A DNA stretch of 64,000 nt from CAWCUU01 sp963798855 (GTDB lineage: Bacteria > Gemmatimonadota > Gemmatimonadetes > Longimicrobiales > RSA9): assembly GCA_963798855.1 (NCBI GenBank), contig CAWCUU010000003.1, forward strand, positions 124,001 through 188,000. The letters run 5' to 3'. The translations under genes and the position numbers were made by a program. Below the pieces are notes generated by a model. That model did no database searches and was not told where the DNA came from. It worked only from the letters and a program-made list of their open reading frames with translations. Position 1 is the first letter of the stretch, and each line of letters starts with the position of its first letter. This document shows, piece by piece, positions 45,222 through 54,263 of the stretch.

Positions 45222-46010
45222 ATGACTCAGCCCATCGTCCAGGTCGACGCGTTCACCGACGAGCCCTTCCACGGCAACCCGGCCGCGGTCTGCGTGCTGG
45301 GGCGTCCACGCGAGGAGGCGTGGATGGGCGCCGTCGCCCGCGAGATGAACCTCTCGGAGACGGCATTTCTGGTGCATCGCGGCGATGGAGACTGGGACCT
45401 GCGCTGGTTCACGCCGATGGTGGAGGTGGACCTGTGCGGTCACGCGACGCTCGCGAGCGCGCACGTGCTGTGGACGGAGGGTCACTCCGCGGAGGCGGCG
45501 CTCCGCTTCCACACGCGCAGCGGAACCCTGGGCGCCAGGCGCGGGGGCGCATGGATCGAGCTCGACTTCCCATCGGAGCCGCCGAAGCCGGCCGAGGCGC
45601 CGGTCGGGCTCGTCGAGGCGCTCGGCGTCTCGCCCCGCTGGACGGGGCGCAATCGCATGGACTTCCTGCTGGAGCTCGCGTCCGAGAAGGAGGTCCGTGG
45701 GGTGGAGCCGGACTTCGCGAGACTGTCACGGGTCCCTGCTCGAGGCGTGATCGTCACCAGTCGCGCGGACGAACCCTCCTTCGACTTCGTCTCGCGGTTC
45801 TTCGCGCCGGCGGTCGGGGTCGTCGAGGATCCGGTGACCGGCTCCGCGCATTGCTGCCTGACCCCGTTCTGGGCCGAGCGGCTCGAGCGCGATGCGATGA
45901 CGGCCTACCAGGCGTCCGCCCGTGGCGGGACGTTGCGGGTGCGTCAGGACGGCCAGCGGGTCCGAATCGCGGGGCAGGCCGTGACCGTCCTGCGCGGCGA
46001 GCTGCTCTGA
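45222..46010 (+). CDS. PhzF-family epimerase/isomerase
   Basis: 262 aa from the ATG at 45222. IVQVDAFTDEPFHGNPAAVC, EMNLSETAFL (catalytic Glu), CGHATLASAHVLW and VVEDPVTGSAHCCLTPFWAERL are the classic PhzF set of the diaminopimelate-epimerase fold. Substrates differ widely across the family and no phenazine genes are present, so the reaction is unknown. Its stop overlaps the start of the DUF3052 gene (TGATG). Confidence 0.92.
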   Translation: MTQPIVQVDAFTDEPFHGNPAAVCVLGRPREEAWMGAVAREMNLSETAFLVHRGDGDWDLRWFTPMVEVDLCGHATLASAHVLWTEGHSAEAALRFHTRSGTLGARRGGAWIELDFPSEPPKPAEAPVGLVEALGVSPRWTGRNRMDFLLELASEKEVRGVEPDFARLSRVPARGVIVTSRADEPSFDFVSRFFAPAVGVVEDPVTGSAHCCLTPFWAERLERDAMTAYQASARGGTLRVRQDGQRVRIAGQAVTVLRGELL

Positions 46011-46486
46011 TGCCGCCACCGAGCGGACGCGGCGGCGACCGGCGGCGTACCAGCGGCGCGCATGCCCGCCCGACGGGCAAGGGCGTGGGATACTCCGGCA
46101 CGCCTCTCGTCCGCAAGCTCGGCTACAAGCCCGGCTTCCGTGTCGCGCTGATCGGCGCTCCCGCGGACTACCTCGAGCTGCTCGGAGGGCTTCCGGCGGG
46201 CGTCGAGCGTTGCGAAGCGGACGGGCTGGGGCTCGACCTGGTGCACATCTTCACGAAGCGGCGGAGCGAGATGGAACGGGAGATACCGCGGCTCCGGGGC
46301 GCCATCGCGCCCGCGGGGATGATCTGGGCATCATGGCCGAAGAAGTCCGCCGGCGTGCCGACGGACCTCACCGGAGACGTCATAAGAGCCGTCGCGCTGG
46401 CGAACGACCTGGTGGACGTGAAGGTGTGCGCGGTCGATCAGACATGGTCCGCGCTGAAGCTCGTCATCCCGGTGGTGCTCCGCTGA
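46010..46486 (+). CDS. DUF3052-family protein
   Basis: 158 aa. After a basic, probably disordered N-terminus (about 25 residues), the sequence follows the DUF3052 pattern: GYSGTPLVRKLGYKPGFRVALIG, LDLVHIFTKRR, MIWASWPKKSAGVPTDLTGDV and VDVKVCAVDQTWSALKLV. The function is not known. It is coupled to the PhzF gene and its 3' end overlaps that of the convergent glycosyltransferase by 23 nt. Confidence 0.87.
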   Translation: MPPPSGRGGDRRRTSGAHARPTGKGVGYSGTPLVRKLGYKPGFRVALIGAPADYLELLGGLPAGVERCEADGLGLDLVHIFTKRRSEMEREIPRLRGAIAPAGMIWASWPKKSAGVPTDLTGDVIRAVALANDLVDVKVCAVDQTWSALKLVIPVVLR

Positions 46487-47558
46487 GGGCGCTCGTGCCC
46501 GCGATCTCCTCGAACTGCTTGGCGCGCGCGCGGTTCGTGTGCTGCAGCAGGATGCGCTCGCGCGCCGCTTCCCCAATGGCACGGGCCTCGGCGTCCGAGA
46601 GATCGAGGTAGTCGAGAACGTCCGAGGTGTCGTCCGCGAGCAGGATCTCCTTCCCCGGCTCGAGCAGCGTCCCGAGTCCCTCCCACACGTCGCTCACGAT
46701 CGCCGTTCCGCACGCGGCGGCCTCGAAGATCCGGACCGACGGCGACCATCCGCGCAGCCGCATCTCCGAGCGGGTCAGGTTCAGCGTGAGTCGGTTGGAC
46801 GAGTAGAACGCCGGGTGCTCCTCCGGCGGCAGGTGCTCGAAGCGGAACACGTTCGACGGCCAGTCCACAGAGTCGGGGTACTGCGGTCCGGAGACGATGA
46901 ACGGTTCCTGCAGGCGCCGCCTCGCCGGCTCGAGCAGCAGCCGCTCGAGACCCGCCTGCCGATCCGCGGCGTACGTGCCCATGTAGCCGAGCGCGCAGCG
47001 GTACTCGTGCCGCACCGGCCGCGGTCGGTGCTCCTCCGGATCGACCGAGCAGTAGAACGCGACCGCACGGGGAGAGCCGTAGCACCCCTCGAGCTCCGCG
47101 AGCGCCGGCCCGCCGGTGAAGGACAGGTACGCGTGGAAGATCGGCACCTGGTCGGCGCGCAGATAGGCGGCCCGGCCGTCCTCGCGGAAGGCGCGGAGCG
47201 TGATCGGCGTATCAATGTCGTAGAACAGCCTCGTGCCGTCATACTCCTCGCCGAGCAGCTCGGCAGCGGCGATCCCGTCCGGAAAGTAGGAGCCCAGCAG
47301 CGCGGCATCGGCGTCACGAAGCTCGCGTCGCAGCCCGGGGATCGCATCCCGCCACTCCCGGTAGAGGCGGATGTCCGCGCAGCCGCAATCGTCCGGCGGC
47401 AGATCCCGGTGCGCGCCGCCGTACCACGGTGCGTCCCACTCGAAGAAGATGGCTCGGTGTCCGCGACGGGCGAGCGCCCGCAGCAGCCCCCGGTAGGTCG
47501 TCGCGTGCCCGTTGCCCCACGAGCTCGTGATCGACAATCCAAGGACGACGAGCTTCAT
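46464..47558 (-). CDS. CgeB-like glycosyltransferase
   Basis: 364 aa from the ATG at 47558 (overlaps the previous stop, ATGA). An N-terminal Rossmann strand (KLVVLGLSITSSWGNGHATTYRG) and a C-terminal GT-B domain with SEMRLRGWSPSVRIFEAAACGTAIVSDVWEG place it with glycosyl transferases related to CgeB (Glyco_trans_1_2 type). Donor and acceptor are unknown. It is the last gene of the seven-gene minus-strand cluster and shares the EAAACG..I.SD pattern with its neighbour at 47555-48673. Confidence 0.85.
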   Translation of the reverse strand: MKLVVLGLSITSSWGNGHATTYRGLLRALARRGHRAIFFEWDAPWYGGAHRDLPPDDCGCADIRLYREWRDAIPGLRRELRDADAALLGSYFPDGIAAAELLGEEYDGTRLFYDIDTPITLRAFREDGRAAYLRADQVPIFHAYLSFTGGPALAELEGCYGSPRAVAFYCSVDPEEHRPRPVRHEYRCALGYMGTYAADRQAGLERLLLEPARRRLQEPFIVSGPQYPDSVDWPSNVFRFEHLPPEEHPAFYSSNRLTLNLTRSEMRLRGWSPSVRIFEAAACGTAIVSDVWEGLGTLLEPGKEILLADDTSDVLDYLDLSDAEARAIGEAARERILLQHTNRARAKQFEEIAGTSALSGAPPG

Positions 47559-48673
47559 GACGCGCCGGCGCCAGCCTCCGCAGGGCGTCGCGAGCGCCGC
47601 TCGCGCTCTCGCACGGCCCCTAGCAGGGCCTCATCCACGGTAGCGGCGCGATCGGCATACGTGTGATCGCGCACCGCGCGCTCTCGAGCCGCGTCGCCGA
47701 TCCGCCGCGCGCGGTCCGCGTCCACCTCGCGGATGAAGCACGCGACATCGTCCGGCGTATCCGCGACGAGCACCTCCCGGTCCGGCTCGAAGAACTCCGC
47801 GATGCCTACCCACGCGTCCGTGATCTGACACGCACCGGCGCCGGCCGCCTCGAACAGGCGGGTCGCCGGGGAGTAGCCGTTCTCGACCATGGCCTCGCGG
47901 TGGATGTTCAGCACGAGACGCGCGGAGCGGTTCAGCGCGTTGTGTCTCGCGGTGGGCACGTGGCCGATGTAGCGGACGTTCCCGGGCAGCATGTCCGTTT
48001 CCCAGCCGCTGCCCCCCAGGATGAACGTGCGCTCGGGCATCGTGTGCGCGACGTGCAGAAAGAAGCAATGCACCCGCTCCTCCCGGTCGGGCAGCCGGTT
48101 GCCCATGAAGACGGCATCGCAGACCAGATCCTCGTCCACGGCCACGGGCCGGTGCACGTCGGGGTCCACGCCATTGTAGATCGGCGTCACCCTCGTCGCC
48201 CCGAGCGCGCGATAGCGGTCGACGACCGGAGGTCCGCCACCGTAGGTGAACACCAGGTCGAAGCGCGGGACGCAGGCGCGCATGTGGTGCTCGGGATCAC
48301 CCTCAATGTCGGCGAGGGTGTGCGCCGCGTCCACGTCCCAGAACGCCACCAGAGGCCCCGCCAGGCTGGCCGCCCACTCCTCGAGCTCGCGATCGCGCGC
48401 ACCGACACCACTGCACTTCACGATCAGGTCGGCGCACTCGGCGGCCTCCTCCTGCAGCGACTCCCGCTGCGCGTCGCCATGGTAGATCCGGACGGTGGCG
48501 TAGTGTGGGTCGGTCACCAGGTCGCGGTTCTGCTGGCGATCGTCAATGTCGGGCTCGCAGAAGTCGATCCGGTGGCCGAGGCGCTCGAGCGCGCGAAAGA
48601 TTCCACGGTAGTAGGTCGCCGCGCCATTCCAGTACGCGGACACGATCGAAGAGCCGAAGACGTAGATCCTCAT
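47555..48673 (-). CDS. CgeB-like glycosyltransferase
   Basis: 372 aa from the ATG at 48673; GGGAGG lies 5 nt before it, and a GTG 6 nt upstream is also in frame. RIYVFGSSIVSAYWNGAATYYRGIFRAL parallels the N-terminus of the preceding protein in layout, and the C-terminal GT-B part has NRSARLVLNIHREAMVENGYSPATRLFEAAGAG with EFFEPDREVLVADTPDDV. The paralogous pair may add two sugars or act on two acceptors. It is preceded by the Gfo/Idh oxidoreductase. Confidence 0.85.
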   Translation of the reverse strand: MRIYVFGSSIVSAYWNGAATYYRGIFRALERLGHRIDFCEPDIDDRQQNRDLVTDPHYATVRIYHGDAQRESLQEEAAECADLIVKCSGVGARDRELEEWAASLAGPLVAFWDVDAAHTLADIEGDPEHHMRACVPRFDLVFTYGGGPPVVDRYRALGATRVTPIYNGVDPDVHRPVAVDEDLVCDAVFMGNRLPDREERVHCFFLHVAHTMPERTFILGGSGWETDMLPGNVRYIGHVPTARHNALNRSARLVLNIHREAMVENGYSPATRLFEAAGAGACQITDAWVGIAEFFEPDREVLVADTPDDVACFIREVDADRARRIGDAARERAVRDHTYADRAATVDEALLGAVRERERRSRRPAEAGAGAS

Positions 48674-48675
48674 CG

Positions 48676-49662
48676 TCACCTCCCGTACACCGCGTCGACC
48701 GCCTGCGCGACGGCAATGCTGTGCTCGATTTCAGGGTCGAAGCGAGCCGAGCTCGCGAGGGACCCGCACCACTCCACAATGCCGCGTCCGAGCCAGGCGT
48801 CACCTTCTCGCGTCAGCTCCGTTCGCTCGCGTCCATCGTGGCGAGCGGCGGTGAAGTCGTAGAAGCTGCCATCGATGTTGCGCATCTCCGCGCCGGCATC
48901 CGTGCCGAACAGCGACACGCGGACCTCGCAGTCCGCACCCGCGTGCGCGTTCCAGCTCGCCGCAATGGTCCCCGCGGCTCCGCCGAGCCGAACGCTCGCC
49001 TTGGCGAAGTCGTCGATCCCGCGGCCATCCAGCCGCTCGCCGGCCCTGAACAGCGTTCCTTGCACCTCCCGTACCTCCGGGAAGTCCAGCAGCCAGAGCG
49101 CGAGATCCAACAGGTGCACGCCGAGATCCATGAACGCGCCGCCGCCGGCCAGATCCGGATCCCGGCACCAGGCTTTGTCCGGCCCGTACGCGTTGTGGAA
49201 GACGGCGTCCACGCTGAAGACGCGGCCCAGCTCACCGCGGCGAACCAGCTCCTTCAGCGCTCGAGCCGCGTCGGTGTGCCGATAGGAGTAGTCGACGCCC
49301 AGGCGTCGGTCCGCCCGCCGAGCCGCATCCACCATGCGCTCCGTCTCCGCCGCGCTGATGCCGAGTGGCTTCTGGCAGAAGACAGCCAGCTCCCGCTCCA
49401 GCGCCGCGACCGTCTGCGACGCGTGGAGCGCGTTCGGCGTAGCGATCACGACGGCGTCGAGGTCGGCGGCCTCTTCGAGCAGCGACTCGACCGTCTCGTG
49501 CGCCCGCACGTCGGGAAGCTCTGCGGCCAACGCGTCCAGACGCTCGGACGACGTGTCGCAGACCGCGTGGACCGCCCCGACGCCGAACGCCTCCACGACG
49601 GAGCGCATGCGCATCGCCCCGATCCAGCCGAGCCCGATGAAGCCGAGTCGCGGCGTCCTCAC
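48676..49662 (-). CDS. Gfo/Idh/MocA-family sugar oxidoreductase
   Basis: 328 aa from the GTG at 49662 (GTGA overlap with the ADH stop). The NAD(P) motif LGFIGLGWIGAMRM, DAVVIATPNALHASQTVAAL and the C-terminal substrate domain with YRHTDAARALKELV, GGGAFMDLGVHLLDLALWLL are typical. The conserved Glu-Lys-Pro reads CQKPLG here (Gln for Glu); the Lys is kept. It probably oxidises or reduces a nucleotide sugar or cyclitol within the cluster. Confidence 0.88.
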   Translation of the reverse strand: MRTPRLGFIGLGWIGAMRMRSVVEAFGVGAVHAVCDTSSERLDALAAELPDVRAHETVESLLEEAADLDAVVIATPNALHASQTVAALERELAVFCQKPLGISAAETERMVDAARRADRRLGVDYSYRHTDAARALKELVRRGELGRVFSVDAVFHNAYGPDKAWCRDPDLAGGGAFMDLGVHLLDLALWLLDFPEVREVQGTLFRAGERLDGRGIDDFAKASVRLGGAAGTIAASWNAHAGADCEVRVSLFGTDAGAEMRNIDGSFYDFTAARHDGRERTELTREGDAWLGRGIVEWCGSLASSARFDPEIEHSIAVAQAVDAVYGR

Positions 49663-50630
49663 GCCGCCCCGCCGCGCACGATGGCCTTCATGAAGCCCGA
49701 TGGCCTCGACGCCGCGGTCCGGAATGCGTCGTTGATCCGCTCGAGCGGGAATTCGTCGGTGAGGAGCGACTCCACGTCCAGCTCTCCGGTGGCGACGAGC
49801 CGGACCGCCTCGCGCATTCCGTCCACGTAGACGGCCGCGTCCCGCTCGTGCGCGTTGATGACATCCAGTCCGCGCCAGTTCCACAGCTGCATGTTTACGG
49901 TGCGCGGGCCATCCTGGTGGTAGCCGGCGATCACGAGCCGTCCTCGCACCCGCGTCAGCTCCCCGGCGAGATCGAGCGGACGCTGCTTTCCGGTCGCCTC
50001 GATCACGACGTCGGCGAAATCACCGGAGCAGGCCGCGCCCACATCCGCGTGCACGTCGTCCTCGTACGAGAGGACGGCGTCCGCCCCCATGTAGAGCGCC
50101 GCACGCCGCGACTCCTCGCGCCGCGAGACCGCGATGATCATCGCCGCGCCCGCGCGACGGGCGAGTCGGACGGTGACCGACCCGAGGAAGCCGGCGCCCA
50201 CGACCACCACCGTGTCGCCCTTCACGATGCCGGCGCGTCGAACCACGTTGACGGCACAGGCTAACGGCTCGCCCGGTATTGCCCGCCCCTCGGCAGCGCG
50301 GGGCAAGGGCACGACGGCGTCGGCTTCCGCCACGTCGAAGTCGGCAAAGCCGTTGTAGGAGAGCGCCGTCACCCGAGTCCCCGCCTCGAGCCCCTCCACC
50401 CCGGCGCCGACCTCCTCGATCCTCCCCCACACCTCATGCCCCGGCGCGCCCGGCTGCAGCGGGTAGCCCATGCCCTCGAGCCCCTCCCAGGGTGGGACGT
50501 TCGACGCGCAGAGCCCGCATCCCTCCACCGCGATCAGCACCTGTCCGGGGCCCGGATCGGGCAACGGCAGCGTCTCGACCTCGAAGCGCCCGGGCTCCAC
50601 GAGTCGAGCCGCACGCATCCGGCCGCTCAC
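49659..50630 (-). CDS. Zinc-type medium-chain alcohol dehydrogenase
   Basis: 323 aa from the GTG at 50630 (overlaps the upstream stop); the ATG at 50618 is an alternative. GCGLCASNVPPWEG (first zinc ligand Cys), GAPGHEVWGRIEEVGAGVEG (second ligand His and Glu) and the coenzyme-binding VVVVGAGFLGSVTVRLARRAGA are intact. The four-Cys structural zinc lobe is absent. With the Gfo/Idh enzyme it gives the cluster two oxidoreductases, consistent with remodelling of a sugar alcohol or keto sugar. Confidence 0.87.
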   Translation of the reverse strand: MSGRMRAARLVEPGRFEVETLPLPDPGPGQVLIAVEGCGLCASNVPPWEGLEGMGYPLQPGAPGHEVWGRIEEVGAGVEGLEAGTRVTALSYNGFADFDVAEADAVVPLPRAAEGRAIPGEPLACAVNVVRRAGIVKGDTVVVVGAGFLGSVTVRLARRAGAAMIIAVSRREESRRAALYMGADAVLSYEDDVHADVGAACSGDFADVVIEATGKQRPLDLAGELTRVRGRLVIAGYHQDGPRTVNMQLWNWRGLDVINAHERDAAVYVDGMREAVRLVATGELDVESLLTDEFPLERINDAFRTAASRPSGFMKAIVRGGAA

Positions 50631-51781
50631 AGCGCGCCTCCCTGTCGCGGCTGGCCCCCTGCGCGGCCGACTCCCGTCCCGACCGCGCCGATCTCTTCGA
50701 TGATTGTCTCGAGCTGCTCGGCGCGGTGGTCGCACGTGTGGGCGCGATGGATCGTCTCAAGCCCGCTTTCGGAGAGTCGGCGACACGCATCTTCATCGCT
50801 GGCGAGCCTCTGCATCTGCTCCCGCATCTCGCCTCCCCCGCACACCGGCAGATAGTCGAGCCCCGCCCGGAACAGCTTCTCGCTGTCCAGCCACGGCGTG
50901 CACAGCAGCGGGATCCCGCAGGCGAGGGCCTCGAACGGGCGGATGGTCGGGATACCAGGCAGTCGGCCGAGGTAGGGTCCGCGAGGGATGTGCAGCGTCA
51001 TGCGCGCGCGTGAGAAAGCCGCGGGCACGTCGAAGTTCGCGATCCAGTCGCGGTACTCGATGCCGACGCGTCCGATCTCGGCGATGGCGTCGTCAGGGTA
51101 GCGCACCCCGTAGACGGCGAAGCGCAGCTCCGGAAGCTGCCGGGCGGGCTCGACCAGGTATTCGCGGATCTCGCGTGTCCGCTCGCCATCGCCCCAGTTG
51201 CCGATCCAGACGATGTCGTCCGTCTTCTCTGCGGCTCGGGGCCGGAACACCGTCGTATCCGCCGCCTCGTGGAATACCCACACGCGCTCGGCCCCGTACT
51301 CCGTCCGGTATACCTCGGCCAGCGCGCGGCCGTACGCGAGGATGCCGTCGTACGGGGACAGGTTGAGCCGATGCATCTGCTCCGGAGCCGAGACGGCACG
51401 GTGATGAGTATCGTGGAAGACCGCGATGAAATCACCTCGCGTCCGTCGCACGGCCGCGACGGCGCCGACGAGCTCCGGCTCGTTGAACTCGTGCACGATG
51501 ACGACGTCCGCTCCCCGCGTCAGCGCGTCCACCTCCTCCAGGATACGCGGCCGGCCGCCGTAGACGCGCAGCTCCAGGTCGGCGTACAGCCGGGCGAATT
51601 GCACGAACGGTCTCGCTCCGCGGTCCTGGTACAGGTTGTCCGCCGACCAGCTTCGCCAGCGCTCGCAGCCCACCACGTGGTGCCCGCGCCGGGCGAGCGC
51701 ACGCAGCAGCCCTCGCTGGAAGTGCGCGTTGCCGTGGCTCCAGTCGCTGACGAGCGAGTGCGAGAAGTAGACGATCCTCAC
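50627..51781 (-). CDS. Glycosyltransferase (GT-B fold)
   Basis: 384 aa from the GTG at 51781 (GTGA overlap). RIVYFSHSLVSDWSHGNAHFQRGLLRALARRG is close in style to the two CgeB-like proteins downstream. The GT-B donor half has DDIVWIGNWGDGERTREIREYL and RPFEALACGIPLLCTPW. The substrate is unknown. It is third in the seven-gene cluster. Confidence 0.85.
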   Translation of the reverse strand: MRIVYFSHSLVSDWSHGNAHFQRGLLRALARRGHHVVGCERWRSWSADNLYQDRGARPFVQFARLYADLELRVYGGRPRILEEVDALTRGADVVIVHEFNEPELVGAVAAVRRTRGDFIAVFHDTHHRAVSAPEQMHRLNLSPYDGILAYGRALAEVYRTEYGAERVWVFHEAADTTVFRPRAAEKTDDIVWIGNWGDGERTREIREYLVEPARQLPELRFAVYGVRYPDDAIAEIGRVGIEYRDWIANFDVPAAFSRARMTLHIPRGPYLGRLPGIPTIRPFEALACGIPLLCTPWLDSEKLFRAGLDYLPVCGGGEMREQMQRLASDEDACRRLSESGLETIHRAHTCDHRAEQLETIIEEIGAVGTGVGRAGGQPRQGGAL

Positions 51782-52890
51782 GTCCCCACCACCTCCCTGT
51801 AGAGGGCCTCGTATCCTGCCGTCATCGTTTCGGCGCCGTAGTCACGGCGGGCACGCACGAGCGCGAGCGCGGCGAGCCGGGCACGGCGCCGGCCGTCCTC
51901 CAGCACCCCCCCGATCGTCTCCGCCAGCGCGCACGCGTCGCCCGGTGGGTAGAAGACGGCGCAGCCGTCCCACAGCTCGCGGAACGTCGGGATATCCGAC
52001 AGCACGAGCGCACAGCCGCAGAGCGCAGCCTCCAGCGGCGCGAGCCCGAACGGCTCGTAGCGCGACGTGCCCGCGTAGACCGCCGCCCGACGCATCAGCG
52101 CACGCGTGGCGGCCGGAGCGAGCGGCCCCGGCAGCTCCGCCGACGTGTCTTCGAGGAAGTCGGATCCGCCCGCCGGGTGCCGGGTCTCGCCGGCGAGCAC
52201 GAACCGCGCCCGGCCCGCCAGAAGGTCGGCCGCGCGCGCCAGATCGGCCGCTCCCTTTCCTTCGTCCCACAGCCGGCCGACTCCGAGCACGAGCGGCTCC
52301 GACGACCATGGCGGATCGCGGCGCCACTCGCGGCTCTGCGTCCCGCTATCGAGCGAGAGACCGTTGTGCAGCGTGCGCACGGGTCCCCCCCGGTACGTGC
52401 GCTCGATCTCGGCCGCCAGCCAGCGGCTCGGTGCCACCCTCGCCGCAGCCCGGCGCAGGCCGGCCTCCACCCAGCCTCGATAGCGCTCCAGCCACGCCTC
52501 GGAGGGCGGTTCCTCGCCTCGCGCGTGACGCCACCAGGTCAGCACATCGCTGTGAGCGACCACGACCGATGGGACGCCCAGCTCGACGTCGCCGTAGTAG
52601 TACTGGTTCAGGTGGACCACGTCCGGCCGGATCTCGCTCGTCCGCCGGCGCAGCTCGGCAGCCGAGCGCTCGAGCCCGCCGGTGGGCTCCGGTTCCCACT
52701 CGAGCGGAGCATCGATGTGGTGGAAGCTGAGGTTCCGGCGCGCCTCGACCCAGCGTCGTTGAGAGTCCGACGGCGCAGGCCCGAGCGCGACGAGGACGAC
52801 GTCGTGACCCCGGCCCCGGAGACGATCGGTCAGCTCGGTGGCGTAGACCCAGACGCCACCCGCCGTGTCCGCCGTCATCAGCACGCGCAT
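51778..52890 (-). CDS. GT4-family glycosyltransferase
   Basis: 370 aa from the ATG at 52890. The acceptor half begins RVLMTADTAGGVWVYATELTDRLRGRGHDV; the donor half carries LVLGVGRLWDEGKGAADLARA and AAVYAGTSRYEPFGLAPLEAALCG, the E-x7-E region of GT4 enzymes. It is second in the cluster, 21 nt after the epimerase and overlapping the next gene by 4 nt. Confidence 0.9.
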   Translation of the reverse strand: MRVLMTADTAGGVWVYATELTDRLRGRGHDVVLVALGPAPSDSQRRWVEARRNLSFHHIDAPLEWEPEPTGGLERSAAELRRRTSEIRPDVVHLNQYYYGDVELGVPSVVVAHSDVLTWWRHARGEEPPSEAWLERYRGWVEAGLRRAAARVAPSRWLAAEIERTYRGGPVRTLHNGLSLDSGTQSREWRRDPPWSSEPLVLGVGRLWDEGKGAADLARAADLLAGRARFVLAGETRHPAGGSDFLEDTSAELPGPLAPAATRALMRRAAVYAGTSRYEPFGLAPLEAALCGCALVLSDIPTFRELWDGCAVFYPPGDACALAETIGGVLEDGRRRARLAALALVRARRDYGAETMTAGYEALYREVVGT

Positions 52891-52911
52891 GCTTCGGCGT
52901 GTGCGGCCGGC

Positions 52912-53974
52912 TCAGGCCGTTGCAGTCTGAGGAAGCCGCGGCACAGGCGTCTCCACCGCCCTCAGATTCGCGCGGACCCAGTTCGCAAGCCGCTGGATCC
53001 CCTGCTCGACCGGGACGCTCGGTATCCAGCCCAGCAGCCGCCGGGCTCGCTCCAGGCGCGTGACGTAGATCCGCTGATCGCCGGGCCGCCACTCCGCGAA
53101 GCGACGCTCGATGCGTCGGTCGAGGCGCTCTTCGAGCAGGTCGAGGAGCTCGAGCAGCGAGACCGCGTTGTCCGGACCACCGCCGACGTTGAAGCACGAG
53201 GCCCGGATCGCGCCGCGCCCTCTCCGCCGCGCACTGCAGCGCCCTGACCAGGTCACCAATGTAGAGGATGTCGCGAACCTGCTTGCCATCGCCGTAGAGC
53301 GTGATCGCTTCGTGCCTCAGCGCCGAGATCAGGAAATGCGCGACCCACCCCTGGTCTTCCGTGCCGAACTGCCGTGGGCCGTAGATACAGCTCATGCGAA
53401 AGACGCACGTCGGCAGGCCGTAGATCCGTGCGTAGTCGCAGACGTACTGGTCGGCCGCGCCCTTCGAGCAGCCGTAGGGCGAGTGGAAGTCCAGGCGGTA
53501 GTCCTCACCGATTCCGGCGCGGCCATCCGCGAAGCGGTAACGCTGCTCGTCGACCTCGACGGCAACGTCATCGAGGCTGCCGTACACCTTGTTGGTCGAG
53601 GTGAACACGACCGTCGGGCGACGTCGCCGCGCACGCGCCGCCTCGAGCACGTTCAATGTACCCCCGACGTTCACTTCGTAGTCGTGCCGCGGGTCCTCGA
53701 CCGACGACGTGACCGCCACCTGCGCGGCCAGGTGATAGACCGTGTGCGCCCGACGCATCGCTCGCGCTACGGCCCCCGCGTCGCGGACGTCCCCCAGCTC
53801 CACCGCCAATCGGCGACCGTGCCGCTTCTCCAGCCATTTCAGGTTCCGCTCCGTCCCCGCGCGGGACAGGTTGTCGAAGACGATTACGCGCTGTCCCTTG
53901 CGCAACAGCGAGTCGGCCAGATTGCTGCCGATGAATCCCGCCCCTCCCGTGACCAGCGCCAGCTCATCGCGCAA
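52912..53974 (-). pseudogene. NAD-dependent nucleotide-sugar epimerase (frame broken by one extra base)
   Basis: A TTG start at 53974 is set by AGGAGG 5-6 nt upstream. LALVTGGAGFIGSNLADSLL (NAD motif), HLAAQVAVTSS, VFTSTNKVYG and the catalytic YGCSK (Tyr-x3-Lys) mark an extended SDR such as a UDP-glucose 4-epimerase or dehydratase relative. At 53218-53220 a CCC run holds one extra base; removing it joins CAAER to RGAIRASCFNVGGGPDNAVSLLELLD and the frame runs to 52912 (about 353 aa). It is the first gene of the cluster and probably supplies the activated sugar. Confidence 0.85.
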
Positions 53975-54038
53975 CGAGACCTCCTTTGTTGCGGTCGCCC
54001 CGGACTGCCGCAGCCCGTCGGCTCCCTGGAAAAAGCAG

Positions 54039-54076
54039 AGGCGGCCGTGTCGGCTACACACCGACATCGGCCGCCT
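54039..54076. terminator. 15-bp hairpin with A/T tracts upstream of the sugar cluster
   Basis: AGGCGGCCGTGTCGG (54039-54053) pairs with CCGACATCGGCCGCCT (54061-54076, one bulged T) around CTACACA. On the minus strand it is followed by a T5 tract, and on the plus strand by TTT, so it may work both ways. It lies 65 nt before the epimerase start, in the leader if transcription begins further upstream. Confidence 0.75.
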
Positions 54077-54091
54077 TTACCTGCAAACACG

Positions 54092-54126
54092 GGCAGCCCG
54101 CGACATCACTCCGCCGTCGGGCTGCC
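54092..54126. other. Second 9-bp hairpin beside the terminator
   Basis: GGCAGCCCG (54092-54100) pairs with CGGGCTGCC (54118-54126) around 17 nt. It lies 16 nt from the terminator hairpin, forming a two-hairpin leader. No T-run follows. Confidence 0.5.
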
Positions 54127-54263
54127 ACTGCTGGCACGTTCAAGATCCATGCCGATCATCGGGCCTTTGACTGGCGAATGCCTTGCATCCCCTTCCGGCC
54201 GACGTCGTCCCGCGGTGGGGGTACGGACGGCCCCTTCTGCAGATTCCTCAGCGAGGAGGCTGC

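Noticed and set aside
52346..54067. A 573-residue minus-strand frame running from the epimerase into the glycosyltransferase
   Set aside because: The epimerase half is real only to about 53220; the rest is an out-of-frame reading of the true epimerase C-terminus and the next gene.
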